Of a stretch of 32,087 bases of DNA, positions 15,732 through 24,676 are shown in pieces. Source of the stretch: Verrucomicrobiota bacterium (GTDB lineage Bacteria > Verrucomicrobiota > Verrucomicrobiia > JABWAM01 > JAHFSZ01); assembly GCA_023265515.1 (NCBI GenBank), contig JAHFSZ010000022.1, positions 2,067 through 34,153 on the forward strand, written 5' to 3'. A program made the position numbers and the translations under genes. Within the stretch, counting starts at the first letter, position 1; the number at the start of each line of letters is the position of its first letter. Under the pieces are notes generated by a model. It did not search any database. It had not been told where the DNA came from and saw only the letters and a program-made list of their open reading frames with translations.

Positions 15732-17780
15732 ATGAGCCAGACCTTGGCGAAGGGAAAAAATACCGCTGCGTCAAACGATGGGTTCACCGTGCGGAATGCC
15801 CTCGAAGCCGCCCGGAAACGCGGCGACATCCTGAAGGAGACCTGCGACAACATCCTCCATTTCCTGGATCAAAATTCCGAGAAGTGGATGGCGGAGAGCC
15901 TTGCCGAGCTGGTGGAGTCGAAGAGCTGGACGGAGCTGAACGACCGTTTTTTCAAGAGCCTCGCTTTTGGAACCGGCGGCCTGCGAGGCCGGACGATCGG
16001 CAACGTCGTTACGGAAGCGGAGCGGGGCAAGGTCCACCCCTCGTCCCGCGACCACGGGATCGAGACAGGCGCGCTTGGACGGCCCGAGCGGCCCGCAGTC
16101 GGAACCAATTGCCTCAATGACGCCAACGTCCGGCGCGCGACGCAGGGATTGGTCGATTACGTCGTTTCCTGGAAGAGGAAAAACGGACCGGATACGCCTC
16201 CGGTGCTGGTCTTCGCCCACGACACACGCCATTTTTCCCGCGAGTTTGCCGAGCTCGCGGCCCGGACGGTTGCGGAAAACGGCGGCACCGCCTGGCTGTT
16301 TGAAAGCGAGCGCTCAACGCCCGAATTGAGCTTCGCTGTCCGCCAGCTCGAGGCCGACGCCGGGGTCGTCATCACGGCCAGTCACAACCCGCCCTATGAC
16401 AACGGCTACAAAGCGTACTTTTGCGACGGGGCCCAGGTGGTGGCCCCGCATGCCGACGGCATCATCGAATGCGTGAACAACGCCCAGGGAGCGACGGCGC
16501 GAGCCGGAGGCAGCGTCAAAACGGTGAGCATGGACATCGACCGGCTCTACGTGGAGCGGCTGAAAACCCTGCTGCTTGAACCGGAGCTAATTCGCAGGGA
16601 GGGCGGCAAGCTCAAGATCGTCTACACGCCATTGCACGGAACCGGCATCAAGATCATTCCGGAAATGCTCAAAGATTTGGGTTTCAACATCATCGTCGTG
16701 CCTGAGCAGGCAACAGGCGACGGGCGTTTCCCCACGGTCAAATCTCCCAATCCCGAAAACAGCGAGGCCCTCGCGCTCGGTATCCAGCTGGCGGAAAAAG
16801 AAAGGGCAGGCCTTGTCATCGCCACCGATCCTGACGCTGACCGGATGGGCGTCGCCGTCCGCACGGGCGACGGGAAGATGGAGCTTCTGACTGGCAACCA
16901 GATTGGCTCAATCCTCGCCAACTACCGCCTGGACCGAATGTTTGAAAATCACGTCCTCAACACCACCAACAACAGCCGCGCCTGCCTGATCAAAACGTTC
17001 GTCACGACCGACCTGCAGCGCGCGATCGCCGAGAAGCACCACGTCCGGATTGTCGAGACGCTGACCGGCTTCAAGTACATCGGCCAGAAACTCAAGAAAT
17101 ACGAGGAGATGGCCGTGGCCGCATGGAAAGAGGCCGGGACGCAGAGCCGTGAGAAATGGAAGGACCTGAGCGAGGAGAGAAAGCGGGCGCTGCTGCTCGA
17201 TTTCTCCTATTACTATGTCTTTGGCGGCGAAGAAAGCTATGGCTATTCGGCCAGCGATTTTGTCCGTGATAAGGACGCCAACGCCGCCGCACTGATGTTC
17301 TCGGAAGTCGCCGTCTTCGCGCTCTCCCGGGGCATGAGCGTTGCCGACTATCTGCAGGGGATCTACCGGACCCATGGTTATTATCACGAAAAGCTCGGCC
17401 AGCTCGTCTACACCGGCGCCGAGGGGGCGGCCAAGATCAAAAAATTGCTCCGCTCCTACCAGGAAAACCCGCCGAAGAAGATCCACGGCCTCGAGGTGGT
17501 CGGGTTCCAGAATCATGCCAGGGATGAAATCGTCGACATCGACGGCGACGAGCTGCCGAAGGAATTGATGTTTTTCCTGAAGCTTTCCAACGGCACCAGG
17601 TTCGCCGTTCGCGGCTCCGGCACCGAGCCCAAAATCAAGTTTTACTTTTTCGCTTCCCGCCGCCCCGAACATGGCCAGCTGACCGATGAACAGGTCAACC
17701 GGGCGAAGCAGGAGCTGCCGAAGGAGTTGGATGCCCTCTGGGAAGCGGTCAAAGCCGACGCCGAGGACCGCTGCAGATAA
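15732..17780 (+). CDS. Phospho-sugar mutase (phosphoglucomutase/phosphomannomutase family)
   Basis: 682 residues of the alpha-D-phosphohexomutase superfamily, interconverting hexose 1- and 6-phosphates. The phosphoserine loop is TASHNPP with Ser217, the metal loop is DPDAD (366-370), the sugar-binding loop is GGEES (498-502), and GTEPKIKFYF near the C-terminus is the phosphate-binding loop. FGTGGLRGR (79-87) marks the N-terminal domain. At 682 residues it is about 100 longer than typical family members. Candidate insertions are the stretch around residues 95-127 and the lysine-rich helix between the domain 3 motifs and GGEES (about 450-490). Substrate (glucose or mannose phosphate, or phosphopentose) cannot be set from sequence. 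It is the last plus-strand gene of the fumarase-FHA cluster and converges with elbB, 16 bp away. Confidence 0.9.
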   Translation: MSQTLAKGKNTAASNDGFTVRNALEAARKRGDILKETCDNILHFLDQNSEKWMAESLAELVESKSWTELNDRFFKSLAFGTGGLRGRTIGNVVTEAERGKVHPSSRDHGIETGALGRPERPAVGTNCLNDANVRRATQGLVDYVVSWKRKNGPDTPPVLVFAHDTRHFSREFAELAARTVAENGGTAWLFESERSTPELSFAVRQLEADAGVVITASHNPPYDNGYKAYFCDGAQVVAPHADGIIECVNNAQGATARAGGSVKTVSMDIDRLYVERLKTLLLEPELIRREGGKLKIVYTPLHGTGIKIIPEMLKDLGFNIIVVPEQATGDGRFPTVKSPNPENSEALALGIQLAEKERAGLVIATDPDADRMGVAVRTGDGKMELLTGNQIGSILANYRLDRMFENHVLNTTNNSRACLIKTFVTTDLQRAIAEKHHVRIVETLTGFKYIGQKLKKYEEMAVAAWKEAGTQSREKWKDLSEERKRALLLDFSYYYVFGGEESYGYSASDFVRDKDANAAALMFSEVAVFALSRGMSVADYLQGIYRTHGYYHEKLGQLVYTGAEGAAKIKKLLRSYQENPPKKIHGLEVVGFQNHARDEIVDIDGDELPKELMFFLKLSNGTRFAVRGSGTEPKIKFYFFASRRPEHGQLTDEQVNRAKQELPKELDALWEAVKADAEDRCR

Positions 17781-17796
17781 GCGTCAACGCACTCAT

Positions 17797-18483
17797 CTAA
17801 TGCTTTGCCTCGGCCGGCAACTTTTTATCCGCCATTTTGAGCACCGCGTTGACCAGCGCCTCAATGCCCGCGGATGCCTCCGAAATTCGCCTGGCGAGCA
17901 TGTAGGCCGGGGTCGAAACTACGCGGTTCTTCTTGTCGACGACGATTTCGTTGACGGCGGAGTTTTCGTGGCTGGCCCCCATGGCGGTGAGCTTCTGAAT
18001 GGTGCTCTTGTCATTGCCAATGGTCAGCTTCACTCCGAGTCCGCCGAGGATCCTGGCGCAGATGGCCGGGGCGATGCAGATGAAGCCGATCGGTTTGGCG
18101 GCCGCGTGCATGGCCCTGACCAGCCTCTCAACGTCCGCGTTGACCCCGCACTTTTCCGCTTCGACGGCGAACGTGCAGAGATTCTTGGCGGCGCCGAAGC
18201 CTCCGGGAAAAATGAGCGCATCGATCTCCTCGGCCTTGACATGGGCGATGTCGTGGATCTTGCCACGGGCGATCCGCGCTGACTCGTTCAGGACGTTTCG
18301 GACAGCGCCCTCGTCCGGCTCGCTCGTGAGGTGATTGATGACGTGCATCTGCTTGATATTGGGCGCCATGCAGACCGCTTCCGCGGAGGCGCGGTCGATG
18401 GCCAGAAGCGCCAGGACGGATTCATGGATTTCTGAGCCGTCCATGACGCCACAACCTGAAAGAACCAGACCGACTTTTTTCAT
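17797..18483 (-). CDS. elbB: ElbB/ES1 family glyoxalase-like protein
   Basis: 228 residues of the DJ-1/PfpI-like class I glutamine amidotransferase superfamily. KKVGLVLSGCGVMDGSEIHE at the start, IDALIFPGGFGAAKNL (about 89-104) and KPIGFICIAPAICARILGG are characteristic of ElbB (isoprenoid biosynthesis glyoxalase ElbB; ES1 in animals). E. coli ElbB has weak glyoxalase activity and is linked historically to isoprenoid synthesis; its true role is unclear. The cysteine in the nucleophile-elbow region (ICIAP) is in place. It is monocistronic: it converges with the mutase gene and diverges from mazG with only 35-53 bp between starts, so the two promoters must overlap. Confidence 0.92.
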   Translation of the reverse strand: MKKVGLVLSGCGVMDGSEIHESVLALLAIDRASAEAVCMAPNIKQMHVINHLTSEPDEGAVRNVLNESARIARGKIHDIAHVKAEEIDALIFPGGFGAAKNLCTFAVEAEKCGVNADVERLVRAMHAAAKPIGFICIAPAICARILGGLGVKLTIGNDKSTIQKLTAMGASHENSAVNEIVVDKKNRVVSTPAYMLARRISEASAGIEALVNAVLKMADKKLPAEAKH

Positions 18484-18518
18484 AGGGAATTTCTTTTGTT
18501 TGGAATTAAGCCCAGTTT

Positions 18519-19256
18519 ATGGTTTTTCAGTCTCGCATGCCTAGGAAAAAAAGAAAACAAGCCCAATCCATCGATCCGCTGCTCGAAATCATGGCCCGAC
18601 TGCGGTCTCCAGACGGCTGTCCATGGGACCGCGAGCAGGACCACGACTCGATCAAGCAGTGCCTGATCGAGGAGGCCTACGAGGTCGTTGAGGCGATCGA
18701 GTTGGGGGATAGGGACATGCTGTGCGACGAGCTGGGTGATTTGCTCCTGCAGGTTGTCTTCCATTCACAGCTTGCCAGCGAGAGGAAGGACTTCGGATTT
18801 TTCGACGTGGTGGACCGGATTTCAGATAAGCTGGTGCGGCGCCATCCACATGTTTTCGGCAAAAGCAGGCTCAGCAATTCGGATATGGTGCTGGCGCAAT
18901 GGGAAAAGATCAAGGTTGGCGAGCGGCAGAGGGTGGGCAAGAAAACCCGCAGCGCGCTCGACCACATCCCATCCCATTTGCCTGCGCTCATGCGGGCTGA
19001 GAAGCTTCTGAAGAAGGCCGCAAAGGCGGGCTTGCATCCGAAGAAGGCCGGGGACATCTACAAACGGCTCAAGAGCCGCAACGGAGTGCTTGGCGGGAGG
19101 GCGGCCGCTTCAGAGAAATTGGGCGATTTACTGCTGCATTTGGCGGACATGGCGCGCCAGCTCAGGCTCGAGCCGGAGCAGCTGCTGCGTGATGCGAACA
19201 AAAGGTTCGAGCGGAGGATTAGGAAGCGCGAAAGGCTTACAGGTAAACCCGCTTAA
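18519..19256 (+). CDS. mazG: Nucleoside triphosphate pyrophosphohydrolase MazG
   Basis: Hydrolyses (d)NTPs to NMP and pyrophosphate and may limit damaged nucleotides or lower ppGpp. The 245-residue length is close to E. coli MazG (263). The N-terminal repeat has RLRSPDGCPWDREQ, the metal-binding LIEEAYEVVEAIE and DELGDLLLQVVFHSQ. The second MazG repeat is shorter but recognisable around KLGDLLLHLADMAR. An alternative ATG at 18537 (PRKKRKQ) would remove six residues; no ribosome binding site decides between them. The last 20 bp overlap the end of the convergent alr gene. The toxin-antitoxin genes mazEF, which adjoin mazG in E. coli, are absent here. Confidence 0.94.
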   Translation: MVFQSRMPRKKRKQAQSIDPLLEIMARLRSPDGCPWDREQDHDSIKQCLIEEAYEVVEAIELGDRDMLCDELGDLLLQVVFHSQLASERKDFGFFDVVDRISDKLVRRHPHVFGKSRLSNSDMVLAQWEKIKVGERQRVGKKTRSALDHIPSHLPALMRAEKLLKKAAKAGLHPKKAGDIYKRLKSRNGVLGGRAAASEKLGDLLLHLADMARQLRLEPEQLLRDANKRFERRIRKRERLTGKPA

Positions 19257-20352
19257 CGCGTTTCGAGATGCTCGTCAGAATTTCCCATGGGATGGTTCCC
19301 GCCAGCCTCGCCAGTTCATGGGCCGTGATCGACTCGTGGCCTTCCTCGCCCAGCAGGGTGACAGTGTCGCCCCAGCGGGCCTCCGGGACGTGCGTCAGGT
19401 CGACCATGATTTCATCCATCGTGACGCGGCCAAGCTGGCGGCAGCGCCTGCCGTGGACAAGGACGTCGGCGCGGTTGGTGAGATGGATGTTGTACCCGTC
19501 GGCATAGCCCGCCGAAATCGTTCCAACGCGCATCCGGCGCGGCGCCCGGAACAAACTGTCGTAGCTGAGCGGCCTCCCCTTTTGAATCTCCTTGATCAGC
19601 GTGATCCGGCTTTTGAGGCTGAGGATCGGTTTCAGCGGAAAATGGCCGTGGATGGGTGAAAGGCCGTAGATGGCGAGCCCCGGCCGGACAAAGTTGAAGC
19701 CGGTCTGTGGAAGAGCCAGCGTCGCCGCGCTGTTGGCGTAGTGAAGCATCCGCGGCCGGATTTCTTCGCGCGAAAGGGCGCGCAGGACCTTGTGAAGCCG
19801 TTTCAACTGTGTGACGGCAAAACCGCGGTGCGAATCGGCGGTTGCCAGGTGCGTGTAGATGCCGTCCAGCTTCAAGCCGGGCGTTGCTGCGACCCTGCGA
19901 ATGAGGACCAGCGCCGCGGAATGCCAGATGCCCAGCCGGCCCATGCCGGTGTCGATTTTTACATGGACGAGGACCGTGCGTTTCATCTTTCGCGCGGCGC
20001 GCGCGAACGCCTCCGCCTCGTACCAGCTGGAAATCGTCGGGACGATGCCGCCGCGGATGATCTCGGGGATTTCCCCCTTCACCGATCCGCTGAGCAGAAG
20101 AATCGTGCCGTTGCGGGCGGCGGCGCGCGCTTCCAAGGCCTCACTGGGGCTGGCGACGCCGAAGTGTCCGATGCCAAGCCGCGAGAGGCCGCTCGCAATG
20201 GGCCCCATCCCATGGCCGTAACCATTGGCCTTGATCACGGCAATGATCTTGCGCCCGCGGCCGATTTTTTTGCGAAGAAAACGGATATTGGATGCGAGCC
20301 TCCCCTGGTGGATTTCGGCCCAGCAGCGAAGTTTTTCGGTTCCAGGTCTCAT
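19237..20352 (-). CDS. alr: Alanine racemase
   Basis: PLP enzyme producing D-alanine for peptidoglycan. 371 residues with an N-terminal TIM barrel and C-terminal beta domain. Lys41 in AVIKANGYGHG is the PLP lysine and Tyr264 in LSYDSLF fits the second catalytic base; VKIDTGMGRLG is also conserved. The ATG at 20352, 7 bp after the tsaB stop, was chosen because CWAEIHQGRLASNIR is a normal alr start; the open frame continues to 20490, but that region encodes tsaB. It is the last gene of a thiL-tsaE-tsaB-alr operon. An alr-tsaE or alr-tsaB association occurs in other bacteria. The 3' end overlaps mazG on the opposite strand by 20 bp. Confidence 0.95.
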   Translation of the reverse strand: MRPGTEKLRCWAEIHQGRLASNIRFLRKKIGRGRKIIAVIKANGYGHGMGPIASGLSRLGIGHFGVASPSEALEARAAARNGTILLLSGSVKGEIPEIIRGGIVPTISSWYEAEAFARAARKMKRTVLVHVKIDTGMGRLGIWHSAALVLIRRVAATPGLKLDGIYTHLATADSHRGFAVTQLKRLHKVLRALSREEIRPRMLHYANSAATLALPQTGFNFVRPGLAIYGLSPIHGHFPLKPILSLKSRITLIKEIQKGRPLSYDSLFRAPRRMRVGTISAGYADGYNIHLTNRADVLVHGRRCRQLGRVTMDEIMVDLTHVPEARWGDTVTLLGEEGHESITAHELARLAGTIPWEILTSISKRVKRVYL

Positions 20353-20359
20353 GGGTGTG

Positions 20360-20959
20360 TCATACGGGTGGGCGGAGATACCGGGGCTCAAGAAGGATCT
20401 TTTCCGAAGGCTCTCTTTCCAGTTCCGGACGTCCCAGGCGCACGAGCGCGGCTGCGTCCGGGTAGGCGACCGGGAAGCCTTCCACCTCATAACTCAGCCA
20501 CGCGATTTCGGGGGAATCGATGCCGGAAATCTGCTCGATGCGCTCGACCATCCCTTCTTCTATGAGCTTTGGTCCCGCGTTTTCCAACCGAAACTTTCCG
20601 AAAAAAAAGCTGTTCTTCCGGGCGTTGAGAATCGCGCCCCGCATTTCCGGGCCTTCGACACCGGAGACCATGGCTGCGAGACTGCTGACTTTCACCGCAC
20701 GCCTCGGCCTTGGGATCAGAAGCCCGTGGAGCGTGGCAAAACCGCTGCGCAAACCGTTGTATGAGCCGGGGCCTTCACCGATGACAAAGCCATCGATCTG
20801 CCGCAGGCCCAGGCCAGCGCCTTTCAACGTCTTTTCGATGCAGGATATCAGCTGCACCGATGGACTGCCGATCTCATCGGTCTTGGAGAGGACCCGGTCG
20901 GAGTCCGCGACTGCGACGCTGATCCGCGGCGAGGAAGTATCGATGGCGAGAATTTTCAT
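20360..20959 (-). CDS. tsaB: tRNA threonylcarbamoyladenosine biosynthesis protein TsaB
   Basis: 199 residues of the ASKHA fold, the partner of TsaD in making the t6A37 modification of ANN-decoding tRNAs. The start KILAIDTSSPRISVAV and the signature GPGSYNGLRSGFATLHGL (about 63-80) are characteristic; the common SFTGLR is SYNGLR here, a conservative change. The C-terminus LEPRYLRPPV is typical. tsaE precedes it with an ATGA overlap and alr follows after 7 bp. TsaD and TsaC are not in this window and must be encoded elsewhere for the pathway to work. Confidence 0.94.
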   Translation of the reverse strand: MKILAIDTSSPRISVAVADSDRVLSKTDEIGSPSVQLISCIEKTLKGAGLGLRQIDGFVIGEGPGSYNGLRSGFATLHGLLIPRPRRAVKVSSLAAMVSGVEGPEMRGAILNARKNSFFFGKFRLENAGPKLIEEGMVERIEQISGIDSPEIAWLSYEVEGFPVAYPDAAALVRLGRPELEREPSEKILLEPRYLRPPV

Positions 20960-21384
20960 GCGTCCTTGAATTCGACGGTGATCTTGCGCTCATCCATTTT
21001 TTCGGCAATCAGCTCGAACCTGATCCGGATCACGTTGTCCGGAAGCCGTTGTTCCATCAGCTCCGGCCATTCGACCACGACGATGTCATCCGGAACAGCA
21101 CCGATTTCCAGATCGTCCAGCTCGCTGGCCAAACGGATCCGGTAGAGATCGAAATGGCGGATTCGCCCCGCCGGGCCGCTGTAGTGGTGAACGAGGGTGA
21201 ATGTGGGACTGGTGACGAGATCCTCGGAACCGAGCCCGCGAACCAGGCCTTTGACGAAGCAGGTTTTGCCGGAACCGAGATCACCGTAGAGGGCGACCGT
21301 TGCTGGAGGCTCGAGTGCCGTCGCCATGCTTTCCGCAAAGGAGGCGGTTTCAGCGGGACTATGCGTGGTGACGGAAGTGATCAT
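20956..21384 (-). CDS. tsaE: tRNA threonylcarbamoyladenosine biosynthesis ATPase TsaE
   Basis: 142-residue P-loop ATPase that regulates the TsaB-TsaD complex in t6A synthesis. Walker A is YGDLGSGKTCFVKGL; SPTFTLVHHY and HFDLYRI are family motifs, and VVEWPE follows in the expected position. The ATG at 21384 was chosen because MITSVTTHSPAET matches a normal start; a TTG at 21402 would extend it further into thiL. The start lies inside the thiL 3' end (26 bp overlap) and the stop shares ATGA with tsaB, so translation is probably coupled along thiL-tsaE-tsaB. Confidence 0.94.
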   Translation of the reverse strand: MITSVTTHSPAETASFAESMATALEPPATVALYGDLGSGKTCFVKGLVRGLGSEDLVTSPTFTLVHHYSGPAGRIRHFDLYRIRLASELDDLEIGAVPDDIVVVEWPELMEQRLPDNVIRIRFELIAEKMDERKITVEFKDA

Positions 21385-22267
21385 GGGACGTGCGAATCGC
21401 AACGCGGCGGCCCGAGGAAGTCGTGAGCCGGAGACCGAAGGCGCGCGGGCGGACGATGCCGATCCAGGTGAGCGGAAGTTTGAAATGTTTTCTCCACGCT
21501 TTCATGAGTGCAGCCGACTGTGAGGGGGGCACCGTGAACAAAAGCTCGTAATCCTCGCCATCGTAGAGGGCCTGGCGGAGCGAGCAGCCGCGTGAAACGG
21601 GAACCGCCGCCGCGAGGATCTCAAAGCCGGCGCCGGACTGATCGGAAAGGCGGCGCAAATCGCTGCCCAGCCCGTCGCTCAGGTCGATGCAGGCCGACGG
21701 TTTGAAATATCGGGCGAGCCACCTTGACTGCGCCATTCTGGGCTCGAATAAAAGGTGTTTTCCTTTGATGCTTCCACCGAGCCTGCCGGTGACATACACA
21801 TGATCTCCTTTTCTGGCTCCGGATCGCGTGAGGAGCCTGTTTTTTTCCACCTCTCCATAAACGAAGACCGATATGAACAGGCCGGATCGTGATCGCGACG
21901 TGTCCCCTCCAATGATTTCGCAGCCATGACGGCGGGCGGCGGCGGTCAGGCCGCGATAGAGTTTTTTTCTTCCCGCATCGGGAATCCTGTCGGGCAACGC
22001 GGCGGAAACCAGAGCAAAACGAGGAGTACCGCCCATCGAGGCGATGTCGCTGATGTTCCGGGACATCACCTTGCGGCCGACGAGATCCAGCGGCGTTTTC
22101 CGCGTGAAATGAATGCCCTCGACGCACGCATCGCACTTTAAAAGCCCAAAAAGACCGGGTTTCGCCGCGTTGATCACCGCGCAATCGTCGCCGATTCCGA
22201 TCCGGACATCGCCCGGCAGTTTCTGGAGCCGTTGCCAGAGCGCAATCCATTCGAACTCGCTTTTCAC
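21359..22267 (-). CDS. thiL: Thiamine-monophosphate kinase
   Basis: Phosphorylates thiamine monophosphate to thiamine diphosphate with ATP. 302 residues of the PurM-like fold. GIGDDCAVI carries the metal-binding aspartates, RNISDIASMGGTPRFALVS and GGDTSRSRSG are family motifs, and CIDLSDGLGSDL marks the C-terminal domain. The GTG at 22267 was chosen because KSEFEWIALWQRL matches the usual ThiL start; an ATG at 22360 opens the frame but adds 31 arginine-rich residues unlike the family. No Shine-Dalgarno sequence is visible for either. It is the first gene of the operon thiL-tsaE-tsaB-alr and diverges from the kinase cluster. No TPP riboswitch was recognised upstream. Confidence 0.93.
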   Translation of the reverse strand: MKSEFEWIALWQRLQKLPGDVRIGIGDDCAVINAAKPGLFGLLKCDACVEGIHFTRKTPLDLVGRKVMSRNISDIASMGGTPRFALVSAALPDRIPDAGRKKLYRGLTAAARRHGCEIIGGDTSRSRSGLFISVFVYGEVEKNRLLTRSGARKGDHVYVTGRLGGSIKGKHLLFEPRMAQSRWLARYFKPSACIDLSDGLGSDLRRLSDQSGAGFEILAAAVPVSRGCSLRQALYDGEDYELLFTVPPSQSAALMKAWRKHFKLPLTWIGIVRPRAFGLRLTTSSGRRVAIRTSHDHFRHHA

Positions 22268-22483
22268 GGCTGCATCATGTGGTTTTTGAGGGTGGCCGCG
22301 CAAACGATTTTTCACCCCGCGGCCACGCCTTGCCCACCGGTCGTGGCGCTCGCAACGCATGCCCCGATAGTTTTGGGATAGGTTCTATGCCAATGAATAT
22401 AAACAATGCCTATTCGCGAGGGAGGGGTGAGCCACAAAAATCGCGTGACCCTGCGAATATTGCGGGTTATCAGTAGAAAGAGA

Positions 22484-24676
22484 ATGGGTGACGACGAGCA
22501 GTCTCTTCAGGGCGGGGATGGGGAAGTCGCGGGACAGCCGGCGGGAGAGGAGGTCGCCTATGTGGATCCCTGGGTCGGCCAGTACCTCGCTGACTACTAT
22601 ATCATCCGGCGTCTCGGTGAGGGCGGCATGGGGATTGTCTACCTGGCGCGCCACCAATCCCTGGACCGCCTGGCAGCCGTTAAGTTCCTTGGCGCCCACA
22701 TGGTCGACGACAAAGGCTACATCGAGCGTTTTCTCAACGAGGCGAGGGGCGCGGCCAAGCTCAACCATCCGAACATCGTGGCCGTCTACGACGCAGGCTC
22801 CATGGGGGAGAACATCTACTATTTCATCATGGAGTACATCGAAGGACAGGACCTCGGAACGCTCCTGAGGGAGCGGCACATCTTCCCGGTTCCCGAGGCC
22901 GTCGGCTATATCCGTCAGGCTGCCGTCGCGCTTGGCTATGCCCATAAGAAGAGAATCATCCATCGGGATATCAAGCCGGATAACCTGATGCTGACCCATG
23001 AAGGCACGATCAAGGTCGGCGACCTCGGTCTTGCCAAGTGGATGAGCGACGATGGCAGCGGGGGCATGACCCAATCGGGTGTTGTCATGGGCACGCCATT
23101 CTACATTTCGCCGGAACAGGTGCGCGGCTCGCGCGACGTTGACTGGCGCTCGGACATTTATTCGCTTGGCGCCACGCTGCATCATATGGTCACCGGGCGA
23201 ATTCCCTACGAAGGCACGTCGCCCGCGGTGATCATGGCCATGCACCTCAACAGTCCGGTGCCGGAGCCGAACCGCGCCAATCCCTCCCTTGACGCGGATG
23301 TTTGCGCAATCATCAGGAAGATGATGGCCAAGAACGTGGAGGACCGCTTCCAAACGATGGAGGATGTGGACGCCGCGCTGGCGGAATACCAGGCGGGGAA
23401 GATGCGGTCGGCCCAATTCGCTCCCGGGGCGGTGTCTCCGTTGCCCGCCCAGCCTCCGACCGAGCCGCAGCGGCTTCCGACCGAGCCTCCCGAGCGCATC
23501 CGTCTGCCGATCATGGTCCAATCGGAACCTGGCGCACCGGTCAAGATTGCCACGATCATCGGAGTGAGCATCATCGCTGCCGCGGTGATCCTCGGATTGT
23601 TTCTCTCGTCAGTCCTCAAATTCAAGGCCGGGGAGACGGCGGGCGCGGCCCAGCCGCGGACCGCCTCGGAAACGACCCAGCCGCGGGCGAACGTTGCCGT
23701 GGATGGAAAGCCGATTGAAATCAAACTGCCGGAGGTTGTTCCGGCCGTTCCACCCCAGCCAACCGCGGCCAATGCGGAGGTGGCGGCTCAGAATCCCGAG
23801 CCGCCGCCGTCCCGTCCTCCGCCCGACGTTCCGCCGCGGCCAACGCCTGCCATCGAGCAAGCCTCACAACCGCCTCAGAACGAGGGGCTTTTTGAAATGG
23901 CGCGGACACAGACCCCGCCGGCCGAGGTTCAGCCTTTCGTCGGCTCGCCCAGCTCCGACATGCATGGCCAGCCCTCCGGACCGCCGGAAATGGTGATCAT
24001 CATGGCGGATGGCACCGAGCATGTTCTGCCGGAGAAAATGCAGGAGCTGCTCCGCAGCCCGGACCGGATCAAACGGGCCTTTTACGCACAGCCTTTTAAC
24101 GCAGCCGAACCCGGCGTCCTTCCCAAGGGCGTCGAGTGCATGCTGGTCGAACCGGGCGGCCGAAGCAAACCCATCATCGTCGGTCCCGCCGGCTTCAAAA
24201 GCCAAAAGCCTTTTTGCGAAGCAAACTGGGGGTTTGAGAAGGATGACAACGACCTGGGCCGGCCCTGCCTGAAACTCCGGCATGAGACGGAGGTGAACCA
24301 GTGGATCCTCGGGATCAAATTCAACCTGCCCTCGCCGGTGCGAGGCAAAAAATTCTGGGTGACGTACACACTCCGTGCCGGCAACCCCTCTCCGAGAATT
24401 GAACTGGCCACCGAGCCCGAATCCGGTTTTCTCCCCAAGCTCCAGCTGAGCGACCGTTGGAAAACCTATATTGTTCCCATGCCGCTTCTGGCCAGATCGG
24501 AACTCAGAAGCATCCTGATCGGGATGCAGGGAACAGGCGAACTGCAAATCGCGGAGGTCCGGGTCGAACCCATTCCAGAAGCGATGAAATTCCTTTCCGA
24601 GAAATTCCAGTCCAGGCAGGGTCCGCAGACGCCCACGGGATCGGGGAACAGCACTTTTGGCAAAAGGAGGCGGTGA
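22484..24676 (+). CDS. Membrane Ser/Thr protein kinase with extracytoplasmic domain
   Basis: 730 residues. Cytoplasmic Hanks-type kinase domain at about 38-310: glycine loop GEGGMG (45-50), Lys67 in AAVKFLG, catalytic HRDIKPDN with Asp162 and Asn167, and DLG in place of DFG (Asp180), a common PVC variant. SPEQVRGSRDVDWRSDIYSLG fits the APE region. A single transmembrane segment lies at about 353-376, followed by a proline-rich linker (to about 500) and a beta-rich C-terminal domain with no recognised family. The ATG at 22484 was chosen because its numbering then matches the downstream kinase exactly; an ATG at 22406 would add 26 residues and is not excluded. It is followed by a second kinase with stop and start overlapping by 1 nt. 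Probably senses an envelope signal. Confidence 0.9.
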   Translation: MGDDEQSLQGGDGEVAGQPAGEEVAYVDPWVGQYLADYYIIRRLGEGGMGIVYLARHQSLDRLAAVKFLGAHMVDDKGYIERFLNEARGAAKLNHPNIVAVYDAGSMGENIYYFIMEYIEGQDLGTLLRERHIFPVPEAVGYIRQAAVALGYAHKKRIIHRDIKPDNLMLTHEGTIKVGDLGLAKWMSDDGSGGMTQSGVVMGTPFYISPEQVRGSRDVDWRSDIYSLGATLHHMVTGRIPYEGTSPAVIMAMHLNSPVPEPNRANPSLDADVCAIIRKMMAKNVEDRFQTMEDVDAALAEYQAGKMRSAQFAPGAVSPLPAQPPTEPQRLPTEPPERIRLPIMVQSEPGAPVKIATIIGVSIIAAAVILGLFLSSVLKFKAGETAGAAQPRTASETTQPRANVAVDGKPIEIKLPEVVPAVPPQPTAANAEVAAQNPEPPPSRPPPDVPPRPTPAIEQASQPPQNEGLFEMARTQTPPAEVQPFVGSPSSDMHGQPSGPPEMVIIMADGTEHVLPEKMQELLRSPDRIKRAFYAQPFNAAEPGVLPKGVECMLVEPGGRSKPIIVGPAGFKSQKPFCEANWGFEKDDNDLGRPCLKLRHETEVNQWILGIKFNLPSPVRGKKFWVTYTLRAGNPSPRIELATEPESGFLPKLQLSDRWKTYIVPMPLLARSELRSILIGMQGTGELQIAEVRVEPIPEAMKFLSEKFQSRQGPQTPTGSGNSTFGKRRR
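24662..24670 (+). promoter_or_regulatory. Strong ribosome binding site of the second kinase
   Basis: AAAAGGAGG sits 5 nt before the ATG at 24676 and lies inside the end of the first kinase gene. It is one of the clearest Shine-Dalgarno sequences in the window and fixes the start of the second kinase. The TGATG overlap suggests reinitiation or coupled translation. Confidence 0.8.
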
